From contig JARVKI010000023.1 of NCBI GenBank assembly GCA_036674765.1, positions 412,241 to 476,240 of the forward strand: 64,000 nt of DNA, given 5' to 3'. Below are positions 45,348 through 57,400 of this stretch, in pieces; position 1 is the first letter of the stretch, and each line of letters opens with the position of its first letter. The stretch comes from Seiridium cupressi. Lineage: Eukaryota > Ascomycota > Sordariomycetes > Amphisphaeriales > Sporocadaceae. The notes beneath the pieces are model-generated. The model searched no databases, had not been told where the DNA came from, and was given only the letters and a program-made list of their open reading frames with translations. The position numbers were made by a program, and so were the translations under genes.

Positions 45348-48243
45348 ATGGCGGACCAACGGTACCGGTATGCGACGTCGGGGCGGCGATCCCCAACCTT
45401 CAACCCCGCGCGAGCATCCATGCCCGTCGGTGTCGGCTATAACTCACTCTACAATGGTGACATCCACGCAGTTCCCACGGGCCGTTACGATACCTCCATA
45501 CCACGGCGCACCGGTGACTCTCACCACCGCCCTGCGACCACAACCATCACAACGTACAACGTTACCAAGGACCCTGTCGCACGAAGCAACAGCGTCCGTG
45601 ATTACAGTCGGAACAACCGCCATCGATCATCAACCCTTGACACAAGCTCGGTCAAGCCCATCATAGTGACCACAAACCACAGCCGTCCTCACAACTCGTC
45701 TTCGCACACTTCTTCGAGCACATCCCGGCGGCCTGAGAGTCCCAGCAGAGATCTGTATCGCTCCAGCGAGGAAAATTTCTATTCCCAGCCAGCCTCTTCG
45801 ATCCGGTCGCGCAGCCACCAGCGGCACCACAGTGCGACTTATGACCAAGATGAGATCTATCGGATGCGGGAGCGGATGGGCGGCGATGACCGCCCTCGGG
45901 CTCCTGCGAGACCCCATAGTCGGCAATCCATGTATGTGAACCAGCCGAGGGCCAGTGGTACCGACTTTGTCACCGACGACTATGAATACACGAAGCCCGG
46001 TGATCTAGCGAGATACGACCTTGACCACGACCGTCCTCGGAGCCGTGCCGGCAGACGAGACAGTTTCGATCGCGGGGCCTATTACCGGCCGTCCGTCAGT
46101 GTTGTGGCCAATGATATTGTGAGTCGGCCAGAGAGGAGGGCACCGCCCACTTCAGGCGCTCTCGATCGATACAACAGACAGGCGGCGGCTGGTATTTATG
46201 AACGCGGGTCTGTTGCCATGCCTGCTCTGCCTGCGACACCAGCTGCTCCCCCTGTTGATCTGGCTCGGAGATCCAGCCTCCTCGACACCACGGCCGGTCC
46301 TGCTATTGATCGGCGAACTTCACGCCCTCGGCCCATTTCACTCTACCAAGATCCTGCCCCGCGTATGGACGATTTGCCATATCGCCCTCATGACGAAGGC
46401 CTCCACCGTGACCGTCGTGATCGTGACCGCGATGACCCATACCGTGACGATGCTATCACCACGCGCGGGTTTGGCATTCGCCCCGAACTATTGGAGCAAT
46501 CTGAACATCGTCGTCCTATCGAGCCGGAACGGCCAGATCGACGGGAGATGATTGAGGACCATCGGTCACGCAGGGACTATGATACTCGGGAGCCCAAGCG
46601 CAGGTCCGATGAGGAATTGGACAAGTCTCGTGGTCGGCACGAACGACGACCATCCGAGGTCAGAGACCGTCCAGCCCGTGTCGAAGAAAGTCGGGATCGA
46701 AAGGATGGCAAAGGTGAGAAGATGCGAGACAAGGTTGTTGCAGGCTTGGGCGTTGCAGCCGCTGCAATTGGGCTAGGAGGTGCTGCCAAGGAGAAGGAGA
46801 AGGATGAAAAAGATGTCAAGGTATCTCCGAGACGACGTAGGGACTCGGAGCTCCCTGAGCCGGAGCCCATCGGATCTCGCGCAGCGGATCGTTACAAGCC
46901 GCGAGAGGCAGACATCGAACGAAGATCTTCGCCCCGTGAGGACCCTATTGTTGTAGAACAGAGACGCGAAGCCACGAAAGAGCGGCATGACCGGCGGGAC
47001 GAGTCAATCACTCGTGACCGTGACCGGGACCGGGAGCGGGAGCGGGAGAGAGATCGTGACCGCGATCGCGAGAAGGAACGCGAACGTGAGAAGGAACGCG
47101 ACCGCGAGAAGGAACGCGAAAAGGAGCGCCAAAGAGAGAAAGAACGTGAGCGCGAGCGCGAGAGAGATCGCGAGCGAGAAAGGGCCCCCGATCGCGAGCG
47201 AGAACGTAACAGGCGCGACGCGGAGGCTAAGCTTGCCGGAGGCAAAGCAGAAGCCCGGGACAACTCACCTCACTCGGATGATTCAGCCAATGGCCCGAGT
47301 CGGCGACGTCCTCGTCCTTCCTCGGCATTTAACCCAACGGATACCAAGGGATTAATGGACCTCAAGGCCGAACTCGCTGCTATCGATCACGAAAAGCCAA
47401 AAGAGAAAGAACGACCGGTTGCACGAGGACGTACTGAAGCCGACACTACAGCCTCATCTGCATCCGAGCGACAAGCGGCTGTGAACCGGGATCTAGATCG
47501 TGCCCGAGACGAGTCTCGTGGACGAGAAATGGCCCTGATGGACGCCGAGCAGAAACAGGTCCGTGTCGTGTCACCACCGCGAGACAAGTCGGATTCAAAA
47601 CCCATCAAGGGCATTCTCAAGCAGCCTACTTCTCAGTTCCCCGAGGACAACAACCCAATCCGTGAAGGCGTGGCACCTCACAAGGATGACAAGACCAAGA
47701 AAGACGTACCGTCGGGTGCTCGGTGGACCAAGATTAATCGTAGGATGGTTAATCCTGAAGCCCTGACCATCGGAAAGGAGCGTTTTGAGGTGCGAGATGA
47801 CGCCGTCATTGTACTTCGTGTCTTGAGCAAGGAGGAGATCCAGGCGTATGCCACTGCCACTGCTCAACTGCGAGGTGAGTACTCTTTATCCAGTACTATG
47901 ACCGCTTTATTTGGTTGAAACTAATATGTTAATAGAGATGCGCCGTAAGGAGTTCGAGCGCGGGCAAGGCTCTCCTGACTCTGACCGCGGCCGTGAGCGT
48001 GATGAAGAAGACCAGAAAAAGCGCCATAGACACCGTCGGGAGCGGGATGAGGAGGACGCCCGGGAGCGAGAGCGAGAGGTAGAGCGTGAACGGGACCACG
48101 CCCGCCGCCACAGGCGTGACGACGACGATGAAAAGCCTCGCGCCCTCGAATACGACGACCACAGTCGCCATCACCATCATCCCCGCTCGCACCGGGAAAG
48201 GGACCTGGAAACCATCGCGAGCAGCAGTGACCCCAGGAGGTGA
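45348..48243 (+). CDS. DUF8035 domain protein, highly charged
   Basis: A 944-residue fungus-specific protein of unknown function. Exons 45348-47874 and 47936-48243 are joined by a 61-bp intron (donor GTGAGT, CTAAT branch, acceptor ATAG). Most of it is disordered: Ser/Arg/Tyr/Pro-rich for the first half, with many RRPES and RRDS sites. A short hydrophobic Gly/Ala patch (VVAGLGVAAAAIGLGGAAK, about 463-481) interrupts it. Next comes a run of about 70 residues of alternating Arg/Glu/Asp/Lys, and then the conserved block GARWTKINRRMVNPEALTIG, KERFEVRDDAVIVLRVLSKE, EIQAYATATAQLRE, which identifies DUF8035. The tail is again Arg/Asp/His-rich. MADQRYRYATSGRR was chosen as start; an ATG 19 codons upstream is in frame. 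No signal peptide. Binding to RNA or chromatin is conceivable but not shown. Confidence 0.88.
47013..47218 (+). repeat. Charged dipeptide-repeat coding tract (RD/RE/KE)
   Basis: Within the DUF8035 gene, about 206 bases encode almost only Arg, Asp, Glu and Lys in alternation, from degenerate CGNGAN and AAGGAA units. Such tracts can form single alpha-helices and are prone to length change. Confidence 0.85.
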
Positions 48244-49379
48244 GCCTCTAGGGGTCTTTTTGACATTGGTGTTTGAACTTGCATACTGGGAGCGATATAT
48301 AGAGAATTTTGGGAAGATACCACACACAGCATGTACAAGGCAGGACATTTAACCACGTGTATGTACGAGAGCGAGCGAATCCAGTGGAGGATACCATTTT
48401 GTAAGCAGGAGGAGGTTTTGGGTGGAAAGTCATGTATGAGCCCGTCGAATAATTAAATTTTTGGCATCTTGTTTGCATTTCGGGTGCAGTTATCGTCGTC
48501 ATGTTCTCTTCCGTTTCAATGACGACAACTCTTGTTTGTCTACCCGTCGTTTGGCATCAACGCAGCAGACAGTCAAACCACGTAGCGTATGTATACTGCA
48601 GAGCTGGAGGTCTATTCTAGAGTGTATAACAAACCCGCCGTGGTCACAAGGGATTCTTCATGCAAACATGCTTCGTCGACCTTCGTGTCCGTTAATCGTT
48701 CAGGCGGATGGAAGTACGTATGGCCTTGTCACAAAGCACCACGCTCCCTTTCGGGGATACGCTGGCCCGAGTTATTCTAGGGTCGAAACAAGCCCTACCA
48801 TGCGAGTTCCCGTCCATGACTCAGCTCAGACTAAGGCAAGCGTCCACGATCGTGTATGGAACCCCAAAGTGCTTCATTCAGCAAAGCCCGGTTGTAGACA
48901 CGAATCTCGTTTGCTCTCGGATCTACACTGCTTTATCAGGGCTTCGTGGCAACGCTTTCTTTGGCGATGCTGAATATACGACGAGATACCGTTCTACTAG
49001 GCTAGGATCTCGTGGTTACCCTTATGAACCATGTCTGGCGGGTATTTGAGGTTGAGCACATGGTACACCAACGTGGCGGCCATTGTATACGTCGCGGGGA
49101 GTGAAGATATCGCTGATTATTGTTTGCGTTGACATGTAGTTGAGTAATGCTCGGTATCAAGCAACCGTAGGTGACACTTGGCTGTCGAACATGACGGGAA
49201 ATGAGTAGTGCCGACTCAAGCCATACTACAGCGGTCGCGCGTACTCCTTGGGGAAACAGCATTTCGCCCTCTACGCTGATCGAGTTGAGCCTCACTCAGT
49301 TTTTCCCCTTCCTTTGCATTCCAGTCTCTCCTGCTTCACATTCAGCGCCGCTTGCTGCACTCATACCAGGCCCCGTACT

Positions 49380-49712
49380 ATGCCCTCGAACGATCGTCGC
49401 CGACGCCGCCGCTGCCGCCGTGCTCGATTCAGCGGTCCTCCTTGGTGGTGGTTTCCGTCTCCCTCTTCATACGGAAACTATAGCATCCAGCAGCTGGCGA
49501 CGGGTCCGGGTGGCTATACCAACATGGTTCTCGACCAGGGGTATGGTGCCCGCGCACCGGACCAGAGAGTCGTGACGGGGCAACAGCCGCCAGTCATAAC
49601 TGCGCCGGTGCTGGTTACTCAGCCACAGATCGTTCGCTGTGCAGATACGTCTCTCGGGCAGGCTAGACACTGTTGCTCGATGCCTCGAGTGGGATGTTGT
49701 CATTGTTGCTGA
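49380..49712 (+). CDS. Small hypothetical protein, weak candidate
   Basis: An ATG-started frame of 110 codons. It begins MPSNDRRRRRRCRRARFSGP, continues PWWWFPSPSSYGNYSIQQLA and TGPGGYTNMVLDQGYGARAP, has a stretch of QQPPVITAPVLVTQPQ, and ends in a Cys-rich tail. The middle resembles the low-complexity Pro/Gly/Tyr sequence of many fungal proteins, but the ends look like chance translation. No family, no signal peptide. It may be an exon of a longer gene or nothing. Confidence 0.22.
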   Translation: MPSNDRRRRRRCRRARFSGPPWWWFPSPSSYGNYSIQQLATGPGGYTNMVLDQGYGARAPDQRVVTGQQPPVITAPVLVTQPQIVRCADTSLGQARHCCSMPRVGCCHCC

Positions 49713-50341
49713 GGTGGGCACTGCCTCCGAAGCCTTCTACGGGTGGCAAAATCTATGGCGTGGTCTAGCAAAAGGAATGGGCTTCGACTTGGCCAGAGCA
49801 TTATCGGTCTCGACGGCTTCACTTCAGAGGAAACATCATAAAACATACGTCTTGGAATGAGCATGGACGCCAAGGCCTACTCGGTCATTGAGGCGTTGCC
49901 AAACTCAGTATTTCTATCTATCCCAAGTCATTTCGCACACGAAGGCACTGTCACCTACTGAATGGTCCCAATAGTGTTATAGCTTTCGGCTGATTGCACT
50001 TTGGACTCCCATAAGTATCAGACAGAATCGAGTATAAGTTTTGAAGCATTTTGAACAGCCCTCAAGTAATCGTTCGACTCTGTGATCACTCCCGACTACT
50101 GACTAGTGAATAATGTATTCGCCCTGCCCACTGCAGAAAAAGGTTTCAAAAGTTTTGTGTAACAGTGCGTATAGAAATCCCATCTATTCCATAAGCCACG
50201 TCGGCAGCCCAAGGTGTGGCTTCCAGCCCGAATATATGCATGTACCACGGGTCAAGATCCGAACCCCATAAACCAATCCACTTAGGCCATTACAATCCAT
50301 TTCCCTCGAGGACGCTCGCGGCCCTTCAGTCCCATTATTTT

Positions 50342-50365
50342 AAAAAAAAAAAAAAAAAAAAAAAA
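50342..50365. repeat. Poly-A tract (24 A)
   Basis: An uninterrupted run of 24 A on the plus strand directly after ATTTT, in a region without a recognised gene. It could be a remnant of a reverse-transcribed insertion, but no target-site duplication was recognised around it. Confidence 0.9.
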
Positions 50366-51707
50366 CTCATCAAGCAGCGTAAAAGAATGAATGCATGCAT
50401 AAACCAACCCAAGTTCTAGGCTCGTCCAATGACAGTATTGGAAAGCAGCGCTCCTAAACCCTGCCACGGCAGCCACAGCCAGGGATTATAACACAAGCTC
50501 GCCTATAGAGTTTTCCCCTATCCTCTTTGCCGCTCCCGCACTTGCATGAACCCAAAAAAGCTCTGTCTACCTAGACGCGCAGTGATTTGCTAGGCTGCCG
50601 CTAGTCGACTACCTGCAGGGTAAATTGTGGCCAGGGGGCATCACGATTGTCGGGACGGGGCAGGAGAAGTGCTTTTTATGCATGCTAATACCTTGAATGT
50701 AGGGACAGATGCGCTCTCCCTTCACCATCATGACCTACCACGGCCTATTAACAGAGGGCACAGTATGATACGCTATCTATCATTTCAAACACAGTTTTCT
50801 GCTCAGTATGGTATGTGACCCATTTCGCTGAAATCGTTCATGATCAGGCTGAAAGGGGAGCTTGGCCGGAAGCGAGGTGTCTCGTCCACGAGCTCAGCCC
50901 GTCCAGGAAGAGAATTGACCTACCAAGGCTGTCAACAAGTTTTGTACACTCCAAGACTGCTACGAGTGCCAAGCCAAGAATGAGAACTGTTTGCCACTTA
51001 AAGCGAATTTTGCAGAGCCGCCTCCGAGGTAAATTGAAATTAAACGCAACTCCTAGCAAAGGTATACTACTTGGGTTCCAATGACACACTTAGCATACCG
51101 ACATTTGACATCTCTCCTCGTCTCTCCCTGATGCTGGAGATGGTCATTAGAAACAAGAAATGCAAGAATAACTCCCTCAAACATTTTCCTCGCCGTGGTA
51201 TCACCCTCAAAGAACACAATGCTCGATCGCCTGGTTATGTGCGATGGGGAATGCCACAAGTGTGAAAGCAGGTCAAGCCCGAACCATCTATGTAGCAGAC
51301 CTAGTAACGCTAGAAGACCGGACAGGAGAGAAAGCAAGAGAAGAAGAAAAAAAAAAAAAAAGGCAGACCAAGTCTCTGCTTGCTTGACATCAGTGTCCGC
51401 ACATGACAACTGCGCCGGCCCAACGCCGCTTGTCCGCAAGGGATGTGCATCCGTGTGCTGGAAAGCCGCACGCTTCCCTTCCAAATGAGTTGTCGAGGTC
51501 GAGAGTCGTCCAATCATCATATAGACAGTGGCCACTATAGTGGCCGAGTTGCGTATGATACAATGCGCGTGGGCGCTTCCATTCTACTTCGTCCACCCAT
51601 GGCAACTTCAAAACAGATCGTACCGCGCGCAAGACCTGAAAACTCGAGTGCACGGTAGTCAATCAAGGCGCTGGCATGGTACCGATCACCAGGACAAGGT
51701 CGGTCGA

Positions 51708-54422
51708 TTACTCGTCGTCGCGCTTGTCGGCACCCTGACGCATGCGCTCGCTCCACCTTCGCTTGCCGACACGAGTCTCGTAGTGCGGCACCGTGGTCTT
51801 GACGTCCTGCATAATCGACTCGATGGCGTTGCGGGTCTTGTTGCGGTAGCAGTCGACTGACGCACGTTAGTTTTCGAAGAAAGTGAAAGACAATAGCATG
51901 GAGTACATACGAGCTCTTTGCAGGAAAATAGTCCTGCCCGAGAAGACACGGCTCTGCAACCAAGCCATGCGGTAGCCGAGATCATTCAGGCGCACTTCCT
52001 TCCCTCTTGTCCCTTGTCGCGTGCGCGGAATGGCAACCTCGCCCTCGGAGCCATCCGAGAAGGGCACCTTTACCATGACGCGCTCGCGGGCGTTGTTGCC
52101 TCTGGAGCGGCCAGTGTGACCGCCGTCAACCTCGACGTCATTGTCGTTGAGATCCTCTTGGAAGAATCGACTGCCGGTAGCACTCGGCGGCGGACTCTGC
52201 ATCTCGCGCGGGAAGTAGCTGCGCGGGAAGACCGAGGAGCTTTTGCGGAAAGAGTCGGGGATTTCCTTGGTATCGACATTCTCCAGCGTCACACGGACTC
52301 GGAGACGACCGCCGCGTTTGTTGTCGTCGACGAGGATGAACTTGCGCTTCTTGGCGTCAGGAATGTCGGGGAACAGTCCTTCCGGTGCTTCATCATCGTC
52401 CCTGGTGCCGTGACGCGCTGCTATGGCGTTATGGTGAGATGGAGGCGGGATGCCGGGGCCAGAGCCCGAGTTGCTAGGGTATGGCTGAGGGTAGCCAGAA
52501 AAGACCTGAGCCTGGCGGACGTCATCCCCGTGACCGGAACCGGGGCCGGAAGGGGCCTGGTGGTGGTGGTGGTGGCCTTCATCCATGTACTCTCCGTCCC
52601 CTGTAAGAGGTAGGCGAGTTAGCAGGGGTCCGAACGATAAGGGCAATAACGATAAAACTCGAAAAAGCAACAGGATGATTTGCAGTACAGGAAGGCATTT
52701 TTGCGATGCAATGGATAAGTGCGACAAGATTTGTGTGCAGCGGGATGCGATGCAACGCCATGCGACTGGGACCGCCAAGCAAAGGGCTTAGAAGTGCAAG
52801 GCAACTAGGTAATGTACAGAGCGAGAAAACCGAAACCTCCCAAGATATTTTCCCAAAAAAAGAACAAGCGCCTTTCGCGGTCATGTGCCGCTATATAACA
52901 AGACCAAAGAATACCAAACAGGTACAAGGTATAATGTAAAAGGTATCAAAGTAATGGCACAACGACAATAACAACGCATCAATCACATCTGGTGAAACAT
53001 ACCGACTTCTTCCCCTCCCTGAGAGTTCCCATCGGAGTGTGCTTGGTGGTGGTGCATGTGCGAACCCATGTTGCTCATGCCAGGCTTCCCCATGGTCGTT
53101 CCACCGCCAGGGCCCATGGCACCAGGGGCGGGGATCCCTGCTGGGCCGCTGGGGCCGGACATGTGTGACGGATGAGGAGCTTGTACCGCTTTGCGATTGT
53201 TCATCTTAGCCATGCGGCGAACGCGTCGACTGCGTAGGCGCGGATCTTGGTTGCTGTTTCGCCAGCTGTCAACGGCGCGTTGGATCAAGCCTCGCTTTCC
53301 GCGAAGTGACGGATTCAGTTGAGCCAAAGCCCAGCCCACCGTGTTGCACTCCGTTTCATATTGCAGGCGGTTACCGCGGTACTGATCCTTGGGACAGCAA
53401 GCGCGAGGGTAAACGCAGTTCTCCGTCTTAAAATCGCTCGGGAGCTCGTCCGTGTTCACAGACTCCACGTCACAGCGAATAGTGTATTCCATCTTGACCC
53501 GATCGCGTGAATACTCAAAGGCGATCCATTGGACACCGTTATTGTCCTGTCTCACCACAAGGGGAGTCGTAGCAGGGATGGGACCGGGGGCCGCGTTCTG
53601 GTTCACACCAGGAGAAGAGCCACCAGGCGTCGAGAGGGGCCCTGATCCGTTCTGGTTGTGCTGAGGCGTGCCCAGAGGGCCAGACGCCGGTCTTTGTAGC
53701 TGCGGGGGCACTTGCGCCTCCATCTTGGTATGGCGAGGGCTTCCAGTCAATCCTGGCTGTCCATGCTGGCTCGAATGTTGTTGGATCTGGTGCTGCGAGC
53801 CCGGGTGCGACATCATCATATTTGGTTGCGAGGTCATTGACTGATGCGGTTGCTGTGCATGCTGCTGGTATGGCGAGGGAGCGGTCTGCGGAGGAATAGA
53901 CGAGTATTGAGGTTGTTGAGCGCCATAGTACATGGACTGCTGCTGTTGGAGAGAAGGCGCAGGCGCGCCGTAGAGGCTGCGGTGTTGGTCATGGCCGGAC
54001 GGAGAGGCAACAGAGGCTGGCGAGTTCGACTGAGGCGTGTGATATATCGGCGGGTATGGTCTAGGCATCTGCGCTGCGGCCATCATATCGGAAGTGTCTG
54101 TCTCCGTGTTAGTTCTGTGATTCGACGCGTCGAAAACCCGCGTAGGAGGCATGTAAAACTAACCTGCGGCTGGGTACCCGCTAGTTGTTCCTGGTGTACT
54201 GTAGGGGCTTGGATGGGCGTAATACGGAAGTCCGTCCTGAGCGTGCGCGTTGTGACTACCCTGTGTCTGTCCCGCTGGTTGGTAGGACGAATATGCGGAC
54301 GGGTGCTGTGACTGCGGTGGAGGCGCCTGGTGATGTTGTTGGTGGACAATGCTCGAGGGTCGGGGATGCTGTAGATGCTGAGGCGGCGCCGGACCCTGCG
54401 AGTGGTGGGGGTGGTGCTGCAT
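51708..54422 (-). CDS. DUF8032 protein with two diverged domain copies
   Basis: A 730-residue fungus-specific protein of unknown function. Exons 54422-54164, 54097-53003, 52600-51911 and 51856-51708 are joined by introns of 66, 402 and 54 bp with CTAAC branches. The N-terminal 270 residues are rich in Gln, His, Pro and Ser. Domain copy 1 (about 274-383) reads GVQWIAFEYSRDRVKMEYTI, VESVNTDELPSDF, CVYPRACCPKDQYRGNRLQY and IQRAVDSWRNSNQDPRLRSR. After a Pro/Met/His linker, copy 2 (about 536-700) reads KRKFILVDDNKRGGRLRVRV, LENVDTKEIPDSF, SVFPRSYFPREM and FLQRALDCYRNKTRNAI. The start may instead lie 5 codons upstream (54437). The low-complexity N-terminus and basic patches suggest a nuclear regulator, by inference only. 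A very long gene-poor region lies upstream. Confidence 0.88.
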
Positions 54423-57400
54423 AGAGGCGACAACCATTAGTACTGATTCTGAGATATCAAAGCTGAATAGCAATAACCGTGGAAAGACAAGATGATGTAG
54501 GACGCGTCGGTATTTTTATTTTTCTGGCATTCAAGGTCTGGGGAACCTAAAGCATGCTCCCCTGGTGACGAGGTTCAACGGCTGAGGCGTGCCTAGACGA
54601 GGGTGCCAGTGCTAGGATATATGACCAGGGCCAGAACGTGCATACCACACACCAGGCAAGAGACGGAAGGGAAAGGCGAGAAAATAAAAGCGGTACCAGG
54701 AAATAAACACTCCAGTCGGTCACGCCTTCAGGAGTGGGTAGAAATCGGAAGCCAAATCCGATGGACTGAGGGTTCACCTACTGGGTATCGCCTTCAAGCT
54801 TAATCGGGTCGTGACAAGACAATGCCTCAAGGTCACCGGGAAAAGTAAGAGAATGGGTCCCAGACAGGGGGGCTTCAGAAAGAGCGTTAAGAGATTTGGA
54901 GATCGGAGCGAGGATTGTGAATGCGACGATGAGTGGGCAGGGTCGGTGATATTTGAGGGCTTGTACGGATCAAGGTGAGCGACAAGGTACGGGACATGTA
55001 AAGGTAGGGATTGTTGTAGTGTGTAAAATGGGCCCAGGTACGGGGACCGTAGCGTCTGATATGTGACCCAAGTAGCGCTCTCTCTCGCTCACTCACTCTT
55101 TCCCCCGAGATATATCAGAGATGATATGACTGCTTGTTTGGTCCAGCAAAGGAGGACGTGCAATGCCTGCGGCAAAGCATAGACTGGGACGAGAGCAGAG
55201 GAGGAGGAGAAATTGAGAGGAAATTTTTTGGCGAATGGGGCGTGGCCCGATCAAGACGGAGTGTGGGACGGCGCATGGAAGAAACGTGACAGGGGGCAGG
55301 GGGGAAGCTGCATTTTAGATGAAGTGACCAATGGCATTGGGCCTTGCAGAACCGAGGAGAATCCTATGCCCAATAGGGCACCAAGCTCCGGACCTAACCC
55401 TCGGAGCAGGGAAGAGCTTTCTTTGGCGAGGCAGCAGGGAGCAAGGCGGTGTGTGACAAGCCGTGTTTAGGTACTTGAAGAACCTCCGTAGCCCGGGGGA
55501 CACGGGTATGTAGGTACTTGAGGCGCCCACGCCAGGAAAGGACAAGCTCGTCATGGAAGCGTTCGAACCTTTGATTCTCCGCGCAACCGCCCAATCGCAA
55601 CTGTGCATTGAGCTCTCCGGTCATGTCGACAATGAGTAGCGAACAAGTCCTATGGGAAGATTGCAGTTGGGAAGCATTGCCACTAGCAAGAACTTGTGCG
55701 TATTCCAATCTGAATCAGGATAATACGGGAGTTCTGGCGCGGGCGTTGGGAGCCACCTCGATTGTAAAAAGTGGAATTCACCCGGCACCAGGAAGCCCCA
55801 CTACCGTCGCCCTTGTGAATGGGTACGACGACAGCCGCTCAGCTCTCGCTATCCAATGAATCCAATGGCGAGGCACTAGCACCGCCGTTGGCCACATTGC
55901 TGGACTTCTGGAGAGGCTTTTTCTTTTCTGGATATTTTTGGTGTGTTTCTTCTGACCAGGCCATGAGTGTAGGTAGACAGCGCCCAAAACGAATTGCACA
56001 ACTGTGCTGTAACAATCGATTTGGCTCGAATGGAATTGCAAGTGGCTTGTCGTAATTGAGATTGCCGCCATCGAGGCTTCCTCCGCACGGCCTCAGCCCC
56101 ATCAAGAACCGTTGGTGCTGCCGGGCCTCTCATTTCCTTGCCCGCCACGTCTGTTTCGCACTCACACCATCCTCCAAAGAAAAACTCGGACCATTGCCTT
56201 GAAAGTTCCGAGCCATTGAAAGATTACAGTGTGGCTAATGCGCCAGCACGGAAGAATTACGCAGCACCAGGTGATGAGAGTCTTCTGCACTAATCCCGTC
56301 GGTCCACTTGGGCTCGGGCGTTGCAGGCACGTCAGCAGCCAGAAGGGCCAGAGGCCTGCCAAGGCTAGGGGTGGGGTCATGCATTTGCAGCGCTCCTTGC
56401 CTGCAAGAGCAGAGCGAGTAACGCTAACATGCTGGCCCACACAAGCCCTGTTCCAGAAGGATGACCCTCCCCCCGGCAGCTTGTGAAACAGTGACCAACC
56501 CCCTGGAGAGTCCCTTCATCGAGTCCGAACATGGGCAGGCTTGCGACAGGCCTCGCGATCTTCTGGAAGCGATGGAAATCCACACGGCCAGGGCAGCATG
56601 CTGTGCTCCCAGTAGACGAGAAGGGCCACCCAGGCTCCCCAGCATGGATGCCCTTCCCTTGCTCCAAGCATTACAGGCACACTTGAGGCTGAATGCTTGG
56701 GTGTTCGTGGTCTGTCATCACGATCTGATGTAGATACCCGCGGGCTACCCACTTGACAGGCGTCCCAGGATGCATTGCGAAAACGCGATCAAGAACTAGG
56801 GAAATGCAACTCACAGGATCGTTTGTGTGCTCCTCCTTGACGTAAGGGCTTGGAGCCTGTCGGTGTTGGGCCATCTTTAGAAGCATTTGCCCAGCCAAGT
56901 AGAAGACGGCTGTTCCTAGTTCTGTGAGAGGATGCGTGTCAGCCAGGAGACTTATTTTCAGCGCAGCGATGATCCATGAAAGAAGTGAAGCAGATTCTCC
57001 ACGCGGCTTATATCGGCGCGGCCGTTGAAAATGCCACGAGCCTAATGCCATGGCTTGACCCTCTTGAGATTCCCCGCAAAATGTAGTGAAGCCAGGCTGT
57101 CCATGTTCCTGAAGACGGAGCTTGGGCGCACGTGCGTCTAGAGAGACATTTGGACGCAGAATGGGCACCCTCTGGGTATGGGCTGCAACAACTGTGAAGA
57201 CTCACCTTTGGGGAAGACCTGAGAATACCGGACAAGTTGTACGAGAAAACTTGCGCTGCAATTGCGGTGTGATGATCTCTGTGAGGACAGTGGCTTATAA
57301 TCAAAAGAACAATAAACCCGCTGTCCTTTTCCTATATTCCAGATCAGATACCGCGAGCAAATAGTGAGTGGGGATCTGCCTCAATGCGGCAAAGTGTACA

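Larger units (their letters stand above)
48244..51707. other. Intergenic region between convergent DUF8035 and DUF8032 genes
   Basis: About 3.5 kb, long for the gap between two converging genes. Apart from one weak small-protein candidate (49380-49712) and homopolymer tracts of A at 50342-50365 and about 51348-51361, no gene was recognised. Confidence 0.5.

Noticed and set aside
51053..51535. 160-codon minus-strand frame with a Phe/Leu-rich segment resembling a membrane helix
   Set aside because: The Phe run is simply the complement of a poly-A tract at about 51348-51361.
55541..55620. B-box-like GGTTCGAAC on the minus strand suggesting a tRNA
   Set aside because: The bases around it cannot form acceptor and T stems.
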